From: Diprion similis
Lineage: Eukaryota; Arthropoda; Insecta; Hymenoptera; Diprionidae
Assembly (NCBI RefSeq): GCF_021155765.1
Contig: NC_060106.1
Span: 21,602,031 to 21,666,030 of the forward strand
Reading direction: 5' to 3'
Length of the DNA stretch: 64,000 bases
Shown here: positions 52,601 to 60,372 of the stretch, piece after piece
Position numbering within the stretch: the first letter of the stretch is position 1
Layout: each line of letters begins with the position of its first letter
The notes under the pieces: generated by a model
What the model was told of the DNA's origin: nothing
The model's database searches: none
What the model saw: the letters and a program-made list of their open reading frames with translations, nothing else
Made by a program: the position numbers and the translations under genes

Positions 52601-53410
52601 ATATATTATTATAATTACGCACAAGGAGATATGGAGTAACTGAATGCCTTGTGATAATGCAATTATTACATACATTTATGTACACTTACGTATCTTTAAG
52701 CGTGAGATATCAAAATGTGCCTAAATGCTTTCGTGACGTTCATTTCGGATCTGATTTAAATATACGTACGAGAAAAAGCGGCGCCCAAAAAATTCGGATT
52801 TAGTTACATTTCATTTGTTCGTTTATTCGATCGGCGTTGTTTTTTTCATTAAAGAAAAAATATAGACCTGTGATATATTGAGAGAAAACACACAAGACGG
52901 GAATTCTGTATAGCAACAAAAAGTTTTCATTGCAAATGTTTTCGTAATTACAGTCATACGTGCGGTATGCGAATCGCTACAACAACGTGACAATACGTCA
53001 GACAATACCAATGTAAATAAACGGTTTCTTTATTGCTACATATTCTCGGGAATATTATGTTGAGTTTTCTTTCTCAACTCACGATCGTATAAACACGGAC
53101 AAGATTGCAGTGTCATTTGTGCATATAAATAGTAACGTAAAATTATACAAAATTACGTTTGTGTAAGGTAAATTTATGGTCGACTCACAATCTGCAGGCA
53201 CACACATAAAATATGCCGACGGACAAAACATTCCGAAGCCAAATGACAGCGGAAAGACGTCAAATGCATATTTCGTTGCCCTTTTAGCTTCGATGTTGTT
53301 TCGGCGCCAGGTGCGAGATAAATACACTTACTGTTAAAAACGAGTAGTTTCCTGGTCGATCCAAGCCGTTTGATCGGCGATTTGATACCGTCGATCTCCT
53401 CCTCGTCCAT
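16413..53410 (-). CDS. SRGAP: SRGAP, SLIT-ROBO Rho GTPase-activating protein (F-BAR, RhoGAP, SH3)
   Basis: srGAPs bend membranes with an F-BAR domain, switch off Rac/Cdc42/Rho with the RhoGAP domain and bind Robo receptors through SH3. Shared exons: 29171-28988, 28800-28635, 27249-27025, 24834-24706, 24280-24059, 23923-23648, 23510-22915, 22790-22569, 22488-22418, 22217-22037, 21887-21617, 17558-16413. They follow one of three candidate first exons (listed separately). With the 37.0 kb exon the protein has about 1244 residues, longer than the roughly 1070-1100 of mammalian srGAPs because of a long C tail. The F-BAR spans about 16-440 (LVAELQDFFRRRAELELDYS). RhoGAP spans about 477-665, with the arginine finger in GIFRVSGSQVE (Arg about 517) and NMMDPYNLAICFGPTL. 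SH3 spans about 717-770 (ARELSFKKGDTL, NDWWRGALAGREGLIP). The C tail is Ser/Pro-rich and disordered. All junctions keep phase. The introns carry several foldback repeats. Confidence 0.9.
17559..21595. other. Last SRGAP intron; no confirmed coding sequence
   Basis: AT-rich intron, or 3' UTR of the short SRGAP form. A minus-strand segment ending at about 19694 has a strong donor (TTAG then GTGAGTAA) and an upstream acceptor-like GATTTGACAG, but its frames are closed by stops, so it could only be a non-coding or alternative terminal exon. A purine-rich GAAA/GAGA tract lies at 18066-18103, a T tract at 19965-19983 and a C tract at 20855-20862. A pair of inverted 25-base arms lies at about 17637-17662 and 17779-17806. 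Confidence 0.35.
21596..21616 (-). CDS. SRGAP: SRGAP alternative C terminus by read-through of the exon 12 donor
   Basis: If the donor GTATTGG at 21616-21610 is not used, the exon reads on for six codons as VLETTV and stops at TAG (21598-21596). The last residues ETTV fit the class I PDZ-ligand pattern S/T-x-V. Some vertebrate srGAPs also end in a similar TV-type tail. The spliced form instead joins phase 0 to the exon at 17558 and adds about 381 residues. The short form is inferred from sequence only. Confidence 0.4.
   Translation of the reverse strand, partial: VLETTV
24835..27024. other. SRGAP intron with low-complexity CCT/CTT tracts
   Basis: No coding exon is supported between the SRGAP exons at 24834 and 27025. 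The stretch 25170-25250 is a run of CTC/CCT/TCC triplets (a polypurine-polypyrimidine tract) that creates long false open frames on both strands. The rest is AT-rich and unremarkable. Confidence 0.45.
27250..28634. other. SRGAP intron; nothing further seen
   Basis: AT-rich intron between SRGAP exons with an A tract at about 28076-28099 and short TA runs. A CCATAAAAACG to CCCGTAGG patch just before the next exon contains no phase-consistent exon. No repeat or RNA gene was recognised. Confidence 0.4.
30940..31150. repeat. Imperfect foldback in SRGAP intron (31.0 kb)
   Basis: The left arm, roughly 30950-31030, and the reverse complement of the right arm, roughly 31058-31145, share an ordered series of blocks: GGGTTTT, GTC-C-GATTA, AAATTT-AAAATTCAAA and AATATGG. 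The loop is about 30 bases. Identity is moderate, so this looks like an old insertion of a palindromic element. No coding capacity. Confidence 0.55.
32039..32057. repeat. C homopolymer of 19 bases
   Basis: An uninterrupted run of 19 C on the plus strand, followed by GCCCC. In the minus-strand SRGAP pre-mRNA it would be a run of G able to form an RNA quadruplex. Confidence 0.85.
32909..32929. repeat. G homopolymer of 21 bases
   Basis: An uninterrupted run of 21 G on the plus strand preceded by GGGA. Such runs in an AT-rich intron are prone to length change and to assembly error. Confidence 0.85.
33079..33375. repeat. Foldback or MITE-like inverted repeat with a poly-T loop (33.2 kb)
   Basis: Arms of about 100 bases (33079-33180 and 33277-33375) are inverted copies at roughly 85-88 percent identity by eye. 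Both begin ATATGGGGCATTCCAA at their outer ends and share TCAATTGCCGCC and CGCATTGAT inside. The centre holds a T run of about 27 bases (33214-33240). Outer TA dinucleotides border the arms, as with Tc1/mariner-type MITEs, but a duplication cannot be proven. No transposase is present, so any element would be non-autonomous. Confidence 0.7.
33633..33674. repeat. (GT)n(GA)n compound microsatellite
   Basis: About eleven GT units pass directly into about ten GA units. It lies in an SRGAP intron and causes open frames on the plus strand that are not genes. Confidence 0.9.
34864..34936. repeat. AT-rich near-perfect palindrome
   Basis: Outer arms TATAAACTAAAAACAGAAAA and its reverse complement (ending CTGTTTTTAGTTATA) flank a TA-repeat core. 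It can form a cruciform or an RNA hairpin in the SRGAP intron. Unlike the GC-containing foldbacks, it may have grown simply from TA slippage. Confidence 0.6.
37007..37052 (-). CDS. SRGAP: SRGAP candidate first coding exon, proximal (37.0 kb)
   Basis: The minus strand reads MFKLTGKQEWEAWAK, then a single G before a GTATTATG donor, so it ends in phase 1. That is the phase needed by the next SRGAP exon at 29171, whose first two bases AT complete an Asp codon (WAK-D-IRLQLNEQL). The exon has 15 full codons. Start codon context CAAAAATGT is acceptable. The donor is fair. It is the nearest of three candidate first exons to the F-BAR exons. No mammalian-like N terminus (KKDKEIIAEYD type) was found. 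Confidence 0.5.
38576..38870. repeat. Minisatellite, four units of 67-84 bases
   Basis: Four head-to-tail units begin with GGTCCG at 38576, 38653, 38737 and 38804, so the periods are 77, 84 and 67. Each unit has a run of CCCGTTC heptads, then AGCAGCCCCCGCCGATAATA-like sequence and an ATACGTATA segment. The first unit has extra heptad copies and the last is shortest and most diverged. The block is much richer in GC than its surroundings. Confidence 0.85.
41947..41965. repeat. G homopolymer of 19 bases
   Basis: An uninterrupted run of 19 G on the plus strand in the SRGAP intron, giving a C run in the pre-mRNA. Confidence 0.85.
43571..43646 (-). CDS. SRGAP: SRGAP candidate first coding exon, middle (43.6 kb)
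   Basis: The minus strand reads MFQCIIQQRNGWIHPYSP, continuing DTKDVFP, then a single G before a GTACCG donor, so it also ends in phase 1 and joins the 29171 exon as P-D-IRLQLNEQL. Upstream sequence has a stretch rich in CpG and pyrimidine tracts (43.9-44.6 kb), which would fit a promoter. A second frame is open over most of the same stretch, so the reading frame rests on phase agreement and on protein-like composition. Confidence 0.5.
44400..44596. repeat. Polypyrimidine tract with CTCTGC, CTCTC and TTCTC repeats
   Basis: The plus strand is almost pure C/T, with about five CTCTGC units (44484-44513), several TCTCC units and TTCTC/TTTTCTTC units (44556-44594). Mirror-like polypurine-polypyrimidine DNA can form triplexes. 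It lies less than 1 kb upstream of the middle SRGAP candidate first exon and could be part of its promoter, similar to GAGA-factor sites in other insects. Confidence 0.75.
45787..45811. repeat. G homopolymer of 25 bases
   Basis: The longest G run in the window, 25 uninterrupted bases, just left of the 45.9-46.4 kb inverted repeat. Confidence 0.85.
45862..46416. repeat. Long inverted repeat, arms about 230 bases (46 kb)
   Basis: The left arm (45862-46090) and the reverse complement of the right arm (46195-46416) share collinear blocks: GGCCGCA-TGATTCTGA, GTTGGCAATGC-GAAT, GCAGCGCCACCGTCGG, ACATAACATAACATA, then TTCAATCAAAA-TGCAG and GACACATCA with GTTTT. Identity is about 75 percent with indels. 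It lies in an SRGAP intron, so its transcript could form a hairpin of over 200 bp. No terminal duplication was seen, so it may be an inverted local duplication rather than a transposon. Confidence 0.7.
49641..49676. repeat. (AG)n microsatellite
   Basis: About eighteen uninterrupted AG units in the SRGAP intron. Confidence 0.9.
53332..53410 (-). CDS. SRGAP: SRGAP candidate first coding exon, distal (53.3 kb)
   Basis: The minus strand reads MDEEEIDGIKSPIKRLGS, continuing TRKLLVFN, then one A before a strong GTAAGTG donor, again phase 1. It joins the 29171 exon as N-N-IRLQLNEQL. An in-frame TGA lies upstream of the ATG, so the ATG looks like a true first Met. Acidic start followed by a basic stretch is protein-like. 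The distance to the next shared exon is about 24 kb, so it could also belong to an unseen gene, but no other minus-strand coding exon in the interval fits it. Confidence 0.5.
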
Positions 53411-54027
53411 AATGACCAAGTGATGGTGAAATCTTCGGAAACTTCAGACTTCAGCTCGTCGAAGTTACGTGCGCAAACCTCTGGCAATACCCGTCCACAT
53501 ACGTAAAATACTCGCACAAAAAATTTGAAGATATAAACAATCCACTTGTCACAGATTTCAAAGCATTCTTTGGCACAGGCGATCAGTAAGGTTCATCGGT
53601 TGACAAAACCGGTTTCAGAAACCAGGTAGAGATTCGAGATTTTATATACGCGCTGCTTGCTGGTAACCGACGGAATTTTCTTTAACTCTATTTCTACCGT
53701 ATGCAAACCGCGCGCTCGGTACCGCGTGCAAACACGACACACAATCAACACATAATAAACACATGCAAACCTGCATACGAGGCACTTGTCTCACAGTTAC
53801 GCCGCGCAGCAACGCGTTGGTCAATTGTTTTTAAAGTTCTGTCCCGGTCGTCGGCGAGGGAAAAGTCGAATGGAAAGTAAGTGGCACCACTGACGGCCAT
53901 GCGGCCGACGTTCGTATACTGTCGTTACTGGTAATAGTGCAGACCCTCGTAGGTAGCAACTCCGAGGATATTCTTGGACTCGGATATAATGTATTAATTC
54001 AACTTGGGGGAACCGCCGCGTCGCTTT

Positions 54028-54040
54028 GTTGCTTAGCAAC
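54028..54040. promoter_or_regulatory. RFX X-box-like palindrome upstream of IFT74
   Basis: GTTGCTTAGCAAC is made of two inverted half-sites (GTTGCT and AGCAAC) with one spacer base, the layout bound by RFX factors. It lies 466 bases upstream of the IFT74 start codon. RFX control of intraflagellar transport genes is well known in animals. Confidence 0.5.
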
Positions 54041-54367
54041 TGTTGATGACTACGCAGAGTCGAATGCTCGAAATGCGTGAAACTCCTTTCTCCGTGTGCT
54101 GATGCCATCCGGTCACCTGTTGGGTGCCGGGGAAACCAACGTGGAGCCATGTTGCCGATAACAAAGGACACTGTCGATGAGTACCGACGGAGTTACACAA
54201 TGTGAAAAGGGTAAGGTGTGTTCCACTGATATACCCTTTCTAAGAACCAATTGCGTGCCCGGAACATATGACGGCCATTTTGGATTTTCAACCAATCGCA
54301 TTTGAAATCATTTAGCGCGCATTTGAAAGGGTGAATATCTTGGCGTTCTTACATCATGAGTTGCGGG

Positions 54368-54381
54368 GTTTACATGGCAAC
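54368..54381. promoter_or_regulatory. RFX X-box-like motif near the IFT74 start
   Basis: GTTTACATGGCAAC fits the 14-base X-box pattern GTHNYYATRRNAAC with one mismatch and ends 125 bases upstream of the IFT74 start codon. Ciliary genes in worms and flies usually carry the site within about 150 bases of the start, so position and sequence agree. Confidence 0.6.
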
Positions 54382-54505
54382 GGTAATTTGTATACAAACA
54401 GGAATTCGTTCGTACCTGGTGAGCATATGACTACCAGGCAATTGTCAACTTCTACATCTGTAAATCTGTTCCTTCTTGAGAATCAATCTTACCAAATTGC
54501 TAATC

Positions 54506-56541
54506 ATGGACCTTGATAGACCCACGACTGGCAGAGGTGGTGAGAGGCCACTGACGCGTTGGAGAAGAGAGCAGGAAGACGTTTCCAGGCCACAGAGTAG
54601 AATTGAGAGACCTTCTTCGAGGAGAGGGGCCAAAATGGACAACCAGGATATTACTATATCGAGTGGCTATCGCTCAGCAACCGCTGCAACTCCTGGTAGA
54701 AGCGTGGTAGGCCGACCACCTTCTGCTTCGGCGTTCTCTGCTAGAGTTCTTAGTTCCGCTACCTCCCGGGTCAGCACTACTAGCGGTGGTTCTTTTGCTG
54801 TCCAAGGAAGACTTGGAACTGGCCTTCCACCTGCAGCTCAAGTCAATCTAGTTGACAGACCGATTACACAGCAAGGAATTGCGGGGCTTCGGCCTGGGAC
54901 TAACAGGGGACTGCCCATGACCAGGCAAGGATTTTTGACAGTCTTAAATAAGTTGTTGAAAACACGGTGAATATCTTGATGTACTTAAATTGTTGCTTTA
55001 AATGTTGCAGACAAGTTCAGGATCGAAGATACTACGAAGGTCTCCTACAGTTGAAGATACGAGAACTTACACAAGAAATTGCAGTCATAGCGCGACAAGT
55101 CGACAGTCAGAGTAGAGAAAGAGCAACTTTTCTTCACTACGATAAACGAGCCAAAGAATTAGCAGCAGAGCTTACAGATTTGCAAGGGCAACTGGCCGAC
55201 TATAATATTGTTGTTGATAAAATGACTTTAGACCCTGACAAAGACTCTCTGGAAATAGAAGCAAAGTCTTTGTCTGTCAAAAACGACCAAACTATGGCTG
55301 AGATAGAAAATTTATTTGCTCATCGTCAGCAAAAAGAGCAAGAGCTTCGAGCCATCGAGAGGGAAGTAGACATGGAAAAGAAAAATGCAGAGAGTATAGT
55401 CGAAGGAATGACTATTGAGCAGCGTGCTAAGTACAATGATCTGACAAAACAAAAAATTGAACTGCAGAGTACTATAGATGCTATGCAAACAGAGCTGGAT
55501 CGACTATCTAACGAAAAGTCGACCATGGAAGAGCAGATTGCACTTTCGCAGGTAAAGCAGGAGGCCGTCAAGCTTCTTGTTAAGATTTCAGAGGTTGAAG
55601 GAAAACGCGACAAACTACGAGAAGAAGAGAAGAATAGACTGTCGCCAGAGGAAGAGCGAATTCAACTCCTGGCTAAGGTGAAGCAGGATAACGCAGACGT
55701 CGCTGCAGCTGAGAGGCAAACAGCTGAACTTAAAAGACGTATAGCTGAGGCTGAGCAGGAGCTAGAACAGTTGGAAACAGATCTCGAAGAGAGCCAGTCA
55801 GCGAGGCATGTAAAGTACAAAGAGATGCGAAAGCGAGAGGAGGCAATGGAACAATTTATGGCTACCTTTGGTAGGAGCAAACACGAAGAGCTAGAGAGAC
55901 TTGATAAACTGGAGGCTACAATTGTCGAGCATTTGACACAAATATCAAACTGTGTCTCTAGCGATACTCATCTCACTCCGGGTGATGAGTTGGCCATCCT
56001 GAACATCCAACATGCCATCAGCGAAGACCCGGACGTGCCTATCAATACCGACCAAACCATTGAGGGATTGAGTAGTGAGCACACCAGGCTGCAGCAGAAT
56101 TTGATAAAAATGCAGAGTCTCGAAACGAGGCTGAAAGTAGAGTTAACTGAACTGAAAGAAAAGATTGGTAAAAAGCAAAATGAGCTGCTTATCCTCGAAG
56201 ATTTGGATGGACTGAAGGCAAGGTTTGAACAAAAGCGAGAACAGATGATCGCAGAACGGGCAAAACTTCATGAGCGCGAGCCGTCCGTCAAACAGGAACT
56301 GGCTTCTGTACGTGGAGAGTACGAAGACATCAAGTCGCAACTCGACAAAAATGAAACTTATTTACAGATAAGCTCTCTGGAGGATAAACTTGAAAAATTG
56401 AAACAAAGTAATGAAACATTAGAGAAATTTATCAGGGAGGAACGCCAACGAGTGGATTATAACGCAATTAAGAGCAGAGCACTCGAACTGGTGGATCGAT
56501 ATAATGTTAAATTAAGAGAAAACGTCAAAAGAATACATTAG
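54506..56541 (+). CDS. IFT74: IFT74, intraflagellar transport IFT-B core subunit
   Basis: IFT74 forms the tubulin-binding IFT74-IFT81 coiled-coil pair of IFT-B trains and is needed for cilium assembly; in insects this concerns sensory neurons and, in some species, sperm. Two exons: 54506-54924 and 55011-56541 (TAG), giving about 649 residues against 600 in human. The first 120 residues are Arg/Ser/Gly-rich and basic, then come VDRPITQQGIAGLRPGTNRG, typical of the family, and long coiled coil from RRYYEGLLQLKIRELTQEI to the end, with LQGQLADYN and HSQVKQEAV-like LSQVKQEAVKLL. The start ATG begins MDLDRPTTGRGG; no earlier ATG is in frame. The intron (54925-55010) begins with GC, not GT: CCAG then GCAAGG. 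A GT donor further on would leave an intron of only about 40 bases. The 3' UTR probably runs through the LRPPRC last exon. Confidence 0.93.
54925..55010 (+). other. IFT74: Probable GC-AG intron of IFT74
   Basis: The donor AG/GCAAGG fits the GC-donor consensus and the acceptor is TTGCAG/ACAAG. Splicing yields GLPMTR-QVQDRRYYEGLL with no gap against the family. The only GT donor in reach (CACG/GTGAAT at 54968) would leave a 42-base intron and add fifteen residues. Confidence 0.7.
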
Positions 56542-56585
56542 TTTATCAGAATTATATTTACTATTAAGGATAATTTTAAATGTTG

Positions 56586-59500
56586 TCAGTGTTTTTTTCT
56601 TTTGGTGTTTGATTGTAGTGTATCTGGCAATGGAACTTTCTCAGACTTCAGCAAATTTATTAAATTTTCGTTAAATTCTCGTGATGGAATTATGCCCTCT
56701 GCCTCCATTGCATCCCATATTTTTAGTGCTGTTTTGTAATCACCGGATGTACCTGTATAACAAGAATGAAATAAAGATTACAGGCACCAATTGTGAACGA
56801 AAAATCTGTCGTTAATTATTTCTCAATTTACTTACTGCATAATGTCAAGATTAGATCGTAAAGAATCGTTGTGTTCAGCTTCTTCATACGTCTACACGCT
56901 TTCAAAATCGCTTGTAAGGCTATTAAATCCCGCTCTTCCGTCAATTTTTTTGCAGCGACCTCCAGTGTTTGTTGGTTCACAGCTGGTGTCTGAACAATAC
57001 ATTGAGTTATTTTAGTACAAGAAATGTAATGGAATTGCAGCGAGATATGATTTGTGTTATAGTAACAGTGATTAGGTGATCATTTTTTTTTTTTAATTCA
57101 GATTAGTCTTACTTTAATAAATGAGCAGAGTTCCTGATGTTTATTTTTTGCCGCTAATGCCAAGAGTAAATGACAGTCTGCTGCGGCTGGTCCATAAAAT
57201 TTTTCTATCACTGTTAGTACATCTGTCAACTGTTTTTGAGCATCAGGGTTATTAGTAGAAATATCTAGAACAGCACGCAATATTTCTTGTTTCAGAGGTG
57301 TCTGTTTATAGACAAGTGCACACTCTTTGAATTGTTCGATAGCTCCTTTCAAGTCACCATTTAATAAATACGTCCTGATCACTGGGCTGAGGACCTGAGT
57401 GCTCACTTTGCAATACCCTTTTTTGAGCAAGACGTCCAAGGTTTTTTTTGTGGCTTTCACATTTCGATCTGCAGCTACTGCGTTCAAGAGTATCCAGCAG
57501 TTTTTGATAATTCCAGGTGTACACTTAATATTTTCTTGCCCTCTGAGTACTTCCAGGGCGCTTTCGAATTTTTTATTCTTTACAAGAGCTGTAGCATAAT
57601 TAATTATCTTGAAATCATCGATTTTAAAATCTTTGTGGTTTCTCTTCAGGTCTCTGAAATATATATCAGCTTCATCGAGCATATTATTTGTGGCATATAA
57701 AGAAAACATGTTGGAAAGCATTCCAGATGACCATTCAAAATTATTGTCAGTAAACAATTTTGCAGTTTCTTCAGCCTTCTTGAAATTTTTTTCTCTACAA
57801 TAAACCTGGAGCAGTCTTCGCAAAACACCTCGTGTATTCATACTCTTAGCCTCTAGATTAACGAGATGACCCTCCAGTTGGTCAAGACTCATGAATCTAG
57901 GGTGAGGTATGTACGCATCTGTAAATTCATCATTTGTACTTGTTTCAGAAGTGACTAATTTTCTAAGCGTGTTCATTGCCCTCTCAGGTTCCGCTAATTG
58001 CGATATTCTTTGCTCCAAAACATTTGCAATTGGTTCAGAAATCTTGATATTGTGATTGGCGAAGGCAAAAATAAGATTAGCAAGTTCCTCATTGCTTGCT
58101 GTAAATTTTTCATTTGCTATTAGGTGCTCAAAGAATTTTCCATTCTGATCAGTATCAGTATTAATGTTGCTCAAAAATTGAGCTGTTTCTTTACAACTTG
58201 TTGTCACTCTACATCCATTGACAAGTTTCTCTATGACATTGTCCAGATCAAGTTTAAGCGTGATTTTTTCTGTTAGAGCTACGGCGTCCTTTAGATTTCC
58301 TTGGTTTAAATAATATATCAACAAGAATTCGAACACATCAGAAATGTCTAATCCACAATCTTGCAACTTTTTAATAATCACGATCGGCTGTGTTCCGAAC
58401 ATAAATGGATATACGCAATTACACAATGTATCATTATCTACATTAACGCCACTCTCAACCATGAGTTTGACTAGCTTGAGCACATCAGTCTCACCCTTAG
58501 TTGAAGCTGCGTTGAGAAGTAAGGGCCAATAGAAGTGAGGTCTTACTTCAATGCTTTGGCTTTCCATGACTTTAAACGCCTGCAAAGCAATATCTGTTTT
58601 CTGCAATCGAAGAGCAGCTTCAGTCACTTTGAACAAAGCTGATGAATTTTCTATGGAAGACATTAGACTGGTACAAATCTCAAATATTTCTACGACTGGT
58701 GTTTCTGCCTTGACTATTTCGTACAGAAAGAAATCTATAAAATCATTCATAAATGATTCAGGTGCCAGGTCTAGAATACGGAAACAGTTTATCACCTCAA
58801 AGGCATCCTTTGCTAACCCAGAATATATCAATTCTACAATCATGTAGGTAACACTCGTGAGTATTTCTTTAGTAGTTCGAGGCAGGTACTGCATAACACG
58901 AGAAATGTAATTTCCGTGACCAGAAAGGCTCAATGTTTTAACGATGGACATGATTTGCATTGCATCCAGATTACTAGTCTCCAGGATACGTGTCAAATTT
59001 TGTACATTACCATTGTAAGCGTAACCTCGTGCCAGAGCATAAAAGGTGACCACACTTGGCTCAATCCCGGCAGCTTCAATCAGTTTCATAATAGTATGAA
59101 CCTGGTCAAAGTTATTATTAAATGAATATGCTACTATCAGGGAACTAAACGTGGCTTCAGTCACTGGATACCCCTTGTCCTTAATCATTGTCATGATCAT
59201 TGATATTTGTTTGTAATTTCCAGTCTCAGCAGCTGCGTCAAGTAGCAACTGATAAGTTTCGCTGTTGGGCGTTGCTTTGATATTCTTCAAAAATTCATCC
59301 ACGTTAGGATACTGGGTGTTCTGAATGTAGATGCTCAGCAAGATATTGTAGTGTTCGATGCTCGGTGGTTCATTTATATTTTCCACTAAACGCCAGACGT
59401 GGTTGACTAGATTCATTCTTGCAGATATGGAAGCATCTGGAAGCATGTCGCGGCAAGATTCCAGTAGACGCAGAAGAGTCGAATGGTCCACCGATTCCTT

Positions 59501-59833
59501 CTTACTTTCTTGATCGACAGCTTCCAATATTTCTGCGTAATTCATGCAGCTGGTTTTTATGCTTGCTGGTATTGCTCCCAATTTACTGGCAGTTTCTGAT
59601 TCTGGCTTCGTGGAATCACTAGTGTTTTTATCGGACGTAATGTTTGACGTTATGCTCGTTTGACCGTGGGATTGGTCATGCGAATTTCTCCTCATTTGCG
59701 TTTCAAGACGGTGAACATAACCTCGATTACTAACGTTGCTCTCATAGGTAATACAGCGGTGATCATTCTCCCACAATTTGACTGAGCTAATCCAGGTTGG
59801 CAGGAGCCTCGCACTCCTACGTAGGAGTGCCAT
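56586..59833 (-). CDS. LRPPRC: LRPPRC / bicoid stability factor, mitochondrial PPR protein
   Basis: LRPPRC with SLIRP stabilises and helps polyadenylate mitochondrial mRNAs; the fly orthologue is bicoid stability factor. Three exons: 59833-57113, 56989-56836 and 56752-56586 (TGA), all in phase, giving about 1013 residues. The N terminus MALLRRSARLLPTWISS is basic and hydroxylated without acidic residues, as in a mitochondrial presequence. Many degenerate 35-residue pentatricopeptide repeats follow, for example SIEHYNILLSIYIQ, NSETYQLLLDAAAETGNYKQ, TEATFSSLIVAYSFNNNFDQV and PSVVTFYALARGYAYNGNV, so the protein is mostly helical RNA-binding solenoid. The last helical unit is GDYKTALKIWDAMEAEG. 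It is tail-to-tail with IFT74 (44 bases between the stops). A 20-base perfect palindrome directly follows the start codon. Naming as LRPPRC rather than another PPR protein rests on size and overall layout. Confidence 0.88.
56770..56775 (+). terminator. Polyadenylation signal usable by IFT74, inside an LRPPRC intron
   Basis: This is the first canonical plus-strand AATAAA after the IFT74 stop, 229 bases downstream. It lies in the LRPPRC intron 56753-56835, so a transcript using it would be antisense to the whole last LRPPRC exon. Confidence 0.5.
59811..59830. repeat. 20-base perfect palindrome at the LRPPRC start
   Basis: GCACTCCTACGTAGGAGTGC is identical to its reverse complement and codes for residues 2-7 and part of 8 of LRPPRC, immediately after the ATG. 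It could fold at the translation start of the mRNA. Confidence 0.9.
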
Positions 59834-60216
59834 GTCAGAGCTGTCAAGATTGTTTTCAGGTATCCTGCAACTGGAATACCGATATTAGAATCAAATTTAC
59901 TAGACGCTCGAACCCGTGTGTTTCGAAGCATTTGTCATTACTTGCTAGAGAACTTGGAGATATACGCAGATGTTTTCATTAAATCGGCGACTTCCTACAT
60001 GTTTCTTATGAAAATTGCATGGTTAACAATAAATCATTATTTTGTATACTCAGACGAATTCAATGTCAGATGTCACGTCTCATCTACCATCTACGGTCTG
60101 CTGAGACTTAATTCCTACGTCCATGGTCTCCTACAGTCTCCTAATTCCTATGTCCATAGATTAGATCAGACCTGTGAACTGCGTGGCCTAACCTCACCGA
60201 CGTCACTGACTTTAGG

Positions 60217-60372
60217 CTGGAATTTCATGAGCAGCAAATCGTAGCAATACTTCCCACCATCCAAACATTCTGATTGGTTGACTAAGGTTAGGTCCGGTTA
60301 GTCAACCAATCAGAATGCTTGGATGGTGGGAAATGTTGCTACTGCTGCTACGTTTTGCTGCTCATGGAATTC
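60217..60372. repeat. Foldback with CCAAT boxes upstream of LRPPRC
   Basis: Arms at about 60219-60286 and 60298-60371 are inverted copies: GAATT-CATGAGCAGCAAA-CGTAGCA on the outside, then TTCCCACCATCCAA-CATT and CTGATTGGTTGACTAA towards an 11-base loop. Apart from a 9-base insertion in one arm only a few positions differ, so the copies are young or conserved. Each arm holds an ATTGG/CCAAT box. Confidence 0.8.

Larger units (their letters stand above)
43647..53331. other. SRGAP intron between middle and distal first exons
   Basis: Nearly 10 kb without a recognised exon. Notable parts: polypyrimidine tracts (44400-44600), a CATC repeat (44907-44926), CpG-rich patches at 44900-45330 and 48600-48850, a G run of 25 at 45787-45811, a long inverted repeat at 45862-46416, a GCGCATGCGC palindrome at 47041-47050, an AG microsatellite at 49641-49676 and a GT run near 50780-50800. 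Open frames over these repeats are compositional. Confidence 0.4.
53411..54505. promoter_or_regulatory. Divergent promoter between the distal SRGAP exon and IFT74
   Basis: About 1.1 kb between the distal SRGAP candidate exon (minus) and the IFT74 start (plus). The stretch is CpG-richer than nearby introns, as expected of a promoter, and includes two RFX/X-box-like sites listed separately. A minus open frame at 53821-54171 has no recognisable domain and is treated as chance. Confidence 0.45.
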
